A DNA stretch of 6,239 bases, from NCBI GenBank assembly GCA_023436745.1, contig JAEZHZ010000196.1, positions 1 to 6,239 on the forward strand, read 5' to 3'. The notes beneath the pieces were generated by a model that did not search any database, had not been told where the DNA came from, and saw only the letters and a list, made by a program, of their open reading frames with translations. Made by a program: the position numbers and the translations under genes. The DNA is from Pseudomonadota bacterium. Lineage in GTDB: Bacteria > Pseudomonadota > Alphaproteobacteria > Rhizobiales > Devosiaceae. The stretch's first letter is position 1. Each line of letters begins with the position of its first letter. Positions 5,148 to 6,239 of the stretch are shown here, one piece after another.

Positions 5148-5696
5148 TTGACAGACATGGCGGATTTCGAGCTGCCGGATACGATGCGCCTTGCACCGGC
5201 GCAGCGGCCGCCGGTGGGTACTACCGAGTTTCGGGCGGCGATGTCGGCCATGGCATCGACGGTCAGCGTCGTGACGGCAAGGCACGGCAACGAACGGGTG
5301 GGACGGACGGTGACCTCGATGCTGTCGCTGTCGATCGCACCGCCGACCATTCTCGTGTCCATCGACATCGTCAGCCGGCTGGCCGACCTGATCGCCAAGA
5401 GCCGCGGGTTCTCGCTGGCGATCCTGGCCGACGACCAGCACGACATCGCAGATGCGTTCGCCGGCAGGATCGACCCGGACAGCCGATTCGCCGTGGGGTC
5501 GTGGTCGGAGTGGCCTTCCGGGCATCCGATGCTGCTCGGGGCGGCGGCGGCACTCGACTGCGAGGTTACGGGTTCGATGGAGACGGGCACACATGTGCTG
5601 TTTGCCGGTACCGTCGTGGAGGCCGAGACCACGACCAGCCGCTCGCCACTGCTGTGGCAGCGTCACCGCTACCATGGACTGGCCGGGCTCGACTGA
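5148..5696 (+). CDS. Flavin reductase-like domain protein (FMN-binding split barrel, HpaC/RutF type)
   Basis: The 182-residue protein fits the flavin reductase-like family. FRAAMSAMASTVSVVTA leads into the flavin-binding segment GRTVTSMLSLSIAPP (52-66) and TILVSID. Next come FSLAILADDQHDIADAFAG (88-106), then SGHPMLLGAAAALDCEV and THVLFAGTVVEAE, and the closing PLLWQRHRYHGL. Members reduce FMN or FAD with NAD(P)H, commonly for a two-component monooxygenase; no oxygenase gene is visible nearby, so the electron acceptor is unknown. The start is ambiguous: TTG at 5148 has GGAG 6 nt upstream, while ATG at 5157 is 15 nt from it and would drop three residues. It lies 63 nt after sodB on the same strand, with two hairpins between. 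Confidence 0.87.
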   Translation: MTDMADFELPDTMRLAPAQRPPVGTTEFRAAMSAMASTVSVVTARHGNERVGRTVTSMLSLSIAPPTILVSIDIVSRLADLIAKSRGFSLAILADDQHDIADAFAGRIDPDSRFAVGSWSEWPSGHPMLLGAAAALDCEVTGSMETGTHVLFAGTVVEAETTTSRSPLLWQRHRYHGLAGLD

Positions 5697-5780
5697 TCCG
5701 GCGCAAGCTGGCAAGGTCCATCGGCGGGCCGGCGCAACCCGGTGTCACCCTCGGCATTCTTCCCGCGAGGGAGAGATTCC

Positions 5781-6038
5781 ATGCCCCGATACTTTTTCCA
5801 CTACCGCAGGGATGACGAACTTATCCGGGACCCGGAGGGGCAGGAGTTCGACAACCTCGACGCCGCCGAACACAACGCTGCCGAAATGGGGCGCGCCATA
5901 GTCGACAGGGCCCTTAGCCTCGGGGAGGACCCGCGCCTGCCCCGCTCGATCGAGATCACCGACGCCACGGCGCGCCAGGCCCAGGACGACGTCGCCCTCG
6001 AGGCGGTGAGCGACCGGGTCCAGACCGCCGGTCTGTGA
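5781..6038 (+). CDS. Small DUF6894-like protein of unknown function
   Basis: The 85-residue acidic protein begins MPRYFFHYRRDDELIRDPEG, the opening typical of the DUF6894 group of small alphaproteobacterial proteins (MPRYFFH, then D.EG.EF.....A). Its function is unknown, and I see no membrane segment, signal peptide or catalytic motif. The ATG at 5781 has a clear ribosome site, GGGAG at 5769-5773, 7 nt upstream. An earlier in-frame ATG at 5742 is rejected because the family opening starts at 5781. It lies 84 nt after the flavin reductase gene and 80 nt before the thioredoxin gene. A perfect hairpin forms over its last codons. Confidence 0.82.
   Translation: MPRYFFHYRRDDELIRDPEGQEFDNLDAAEHNAAEMGRAIVDRALSLGEDPRLPRSIEITDATARQAQDDVALEAVSDRVQTAGL
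6021..6035 (+). repeat. Hairpin at the 3' end of the DUF6894-like gene
   Basis: The arms CAGACC and GGTCTG pair perfectly around GCC, ending just before the TGA. It may protect or end the transcript, but no T-run follows and it is also coding sequence. Confidence 0.3.
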
Positions 6039-6049
6039 TCCGTCGCCCG

Positions 6050-6075
6050 GGAACATCCGCTCCCGGCCCCGTGTT
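6050..6075 (+). promoter_or_regulatory. Candidate ECF-sigma promoter of the thioredoxin gene
   Basis: GGAAC (6050-6054) is followed after 17 nt by TGTT (6072-6075), equally GGAAC-N18-GTT. This is one base from the alphaproteobacterial EcfG consensus (GGAAC-N16/17-CGTT) and also resembles the GGAAT-N18-GTT pattern of SigR-type disulfide-stress sigma factors. It lies wholly in the 80-nt gap before the thioredoxin gene and would give a leader of about 35 nt containing the AAAGG ribosome site. This is pattern recognition by eye. Confidence 0.42.
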
Positions 6076-6118
6076 CTGACACCAAGCACCGAGACAGCAC
6101 CGAGAGAAAGGCACACCC

Positions 6119-6239
6119 GTGGGCAACATCGCCGCCGTGACCGACGCCGAGTTCGAGGCGCAGGTCCTCAAGTCCGACAAGCCGGTCCTCGTGGACTTCT
6201 GGGCGGAGTGGTGCGGGCCGTGCCGCCAGGTCGCCCCGA
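6119..6239 (+). CDS. trxA: Thioredoxin (N-terminal part, runs off the window)
   Basis: Forty codons are visible from a GTG start, covering the first strand and helix and the active site W31-C32-G33-P34-C35 in VDFWAEWCGPCRQVAP. D26 is the buried aspartate of thioredoxins. Full-length members have about 105-110 residues, so roughly 65 are missing. It reduces protein disulfides in the cytoplasm with electrons from thioredoxin reductase. AAAGG (6107-6111) lies 7 nt before the GTG. No methionine codon supports another start. All 40 visible codons end in G or C, whereas sodB has 8 A/T-ending codons in its first 40. The CRQVAP after the active site reminds me of actinobacterial thioredoxins, where many proteobacterial ones have CKMIAP or CRMIAP; this is weak evidence of origin. 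Confidence 0.93.
   Translation, partial: MGNIAAVTDAEFEAQVLKSDKPVLVDFWAEWCGPCRQVAP

Noticed and set aside
5148..5153. TTGACA as a consensus -35 box
   Set aside because: No -10-like hexamer lies 16-18 nt further on, and it is within the start of the flavin reductase gene.
4437..5714. Open frame of 425 codons on the minus strand across sodB and the flavin reductase
   Set aside because: It is antisense to two clear genes and rich in Arg, His, Gly and Pro with no recognisable domain, as expected from GC-rich DNA.
5698..5737. Direct repeat CCGGCGCAA in the gap before the DUF6894-like gene
   Set aside because: Only two short copies in GC-rich DNA; nothing suggests a functional repeat.
6047..6066. 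Hairpin CCGGGA / TCCCGG as a terminator after the DUF6894-like gene
   Set aside because: The loop is 8 nt with only 6 bp and no T-run, and it overlaps the better-supported ECF-type promoter element.
1..6239. CRISPR arrays, insertion sequences, tRNA or rRNA genes, phage genes
   Set aside because: I looked for repeated spacers, transposase motifs, terminal repeats and tRNA-like folds and saw none.

Overview
The window is GC-rich chromosomal DNA with strongly G/C-biased third codon positions. The gene types point to an alphaproteobacterium: a DctD-like sigma-54 activator, tandem single-domain receivers, a group III truncated haemoglobin, a DUF6894-type small protein, and candidate EcfG-type promoters. 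This is inferred from family distribution, not from a marker gene. I see no mobile element, CRISPR array, tRNA or rRNA; it reads as ordinary, densely packed chromosome.

Layout. Bases 2-610 (+) hold the C-terminal part of an NtrC/DctD-type activator whose start lies outside the window. It runs tail to tail, with a 4-nt overlap, into a minus-strand pair of single-domain response regulators (607-1101 and 1123-1503), preceded by an EcfG-like promoter. Further upstream on the minus strand are a small PilZ-domain protein (1608-1868), a 206-nt non-coding stretch with two hairpins and a DnaA-box-like pair, an M24 Xaa-Pro peptidase (2075-3175), a group III truncated haemoglobin (3250-3729) and a SufR-like winged-helix regulator with a cysteine cluster (3726-4418). 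The last two overlap by ATGA. From a 63-nt divergent intergenic region, sodB (4482-5084) runs on the plus strand. It is followed by a flavin-reductase-like protein (5148-5696), a DUF6894-like small protein (5781-6038) and the start of a thioredoxin gene (6119 to the window end), which has a candidate ECF-sigma promoter.

How the genes may work together. The right half (3250-6239) gathers functions that handle reactive oxygen or nitrogen species and redox balance: a probable Fe-S sensing repressor, a haem globin, superoxide dismutase, a flavin reductase and a thioredoxin. The coupled regulator-globin pair and the shared regulator/sodB intergenic region, with an inverted repeat over a candidate promoter, suggest a small redox-responsive unit. 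The left half is signal transduction: an activator, two receivers without output domains, and a c-di-GMP-binding-type PilZ protein. No single gene belongs to an unknown class; the novelty, if any, lies in the regulator-globin-SOD arrangement and the candidate stress-sigma promoters.
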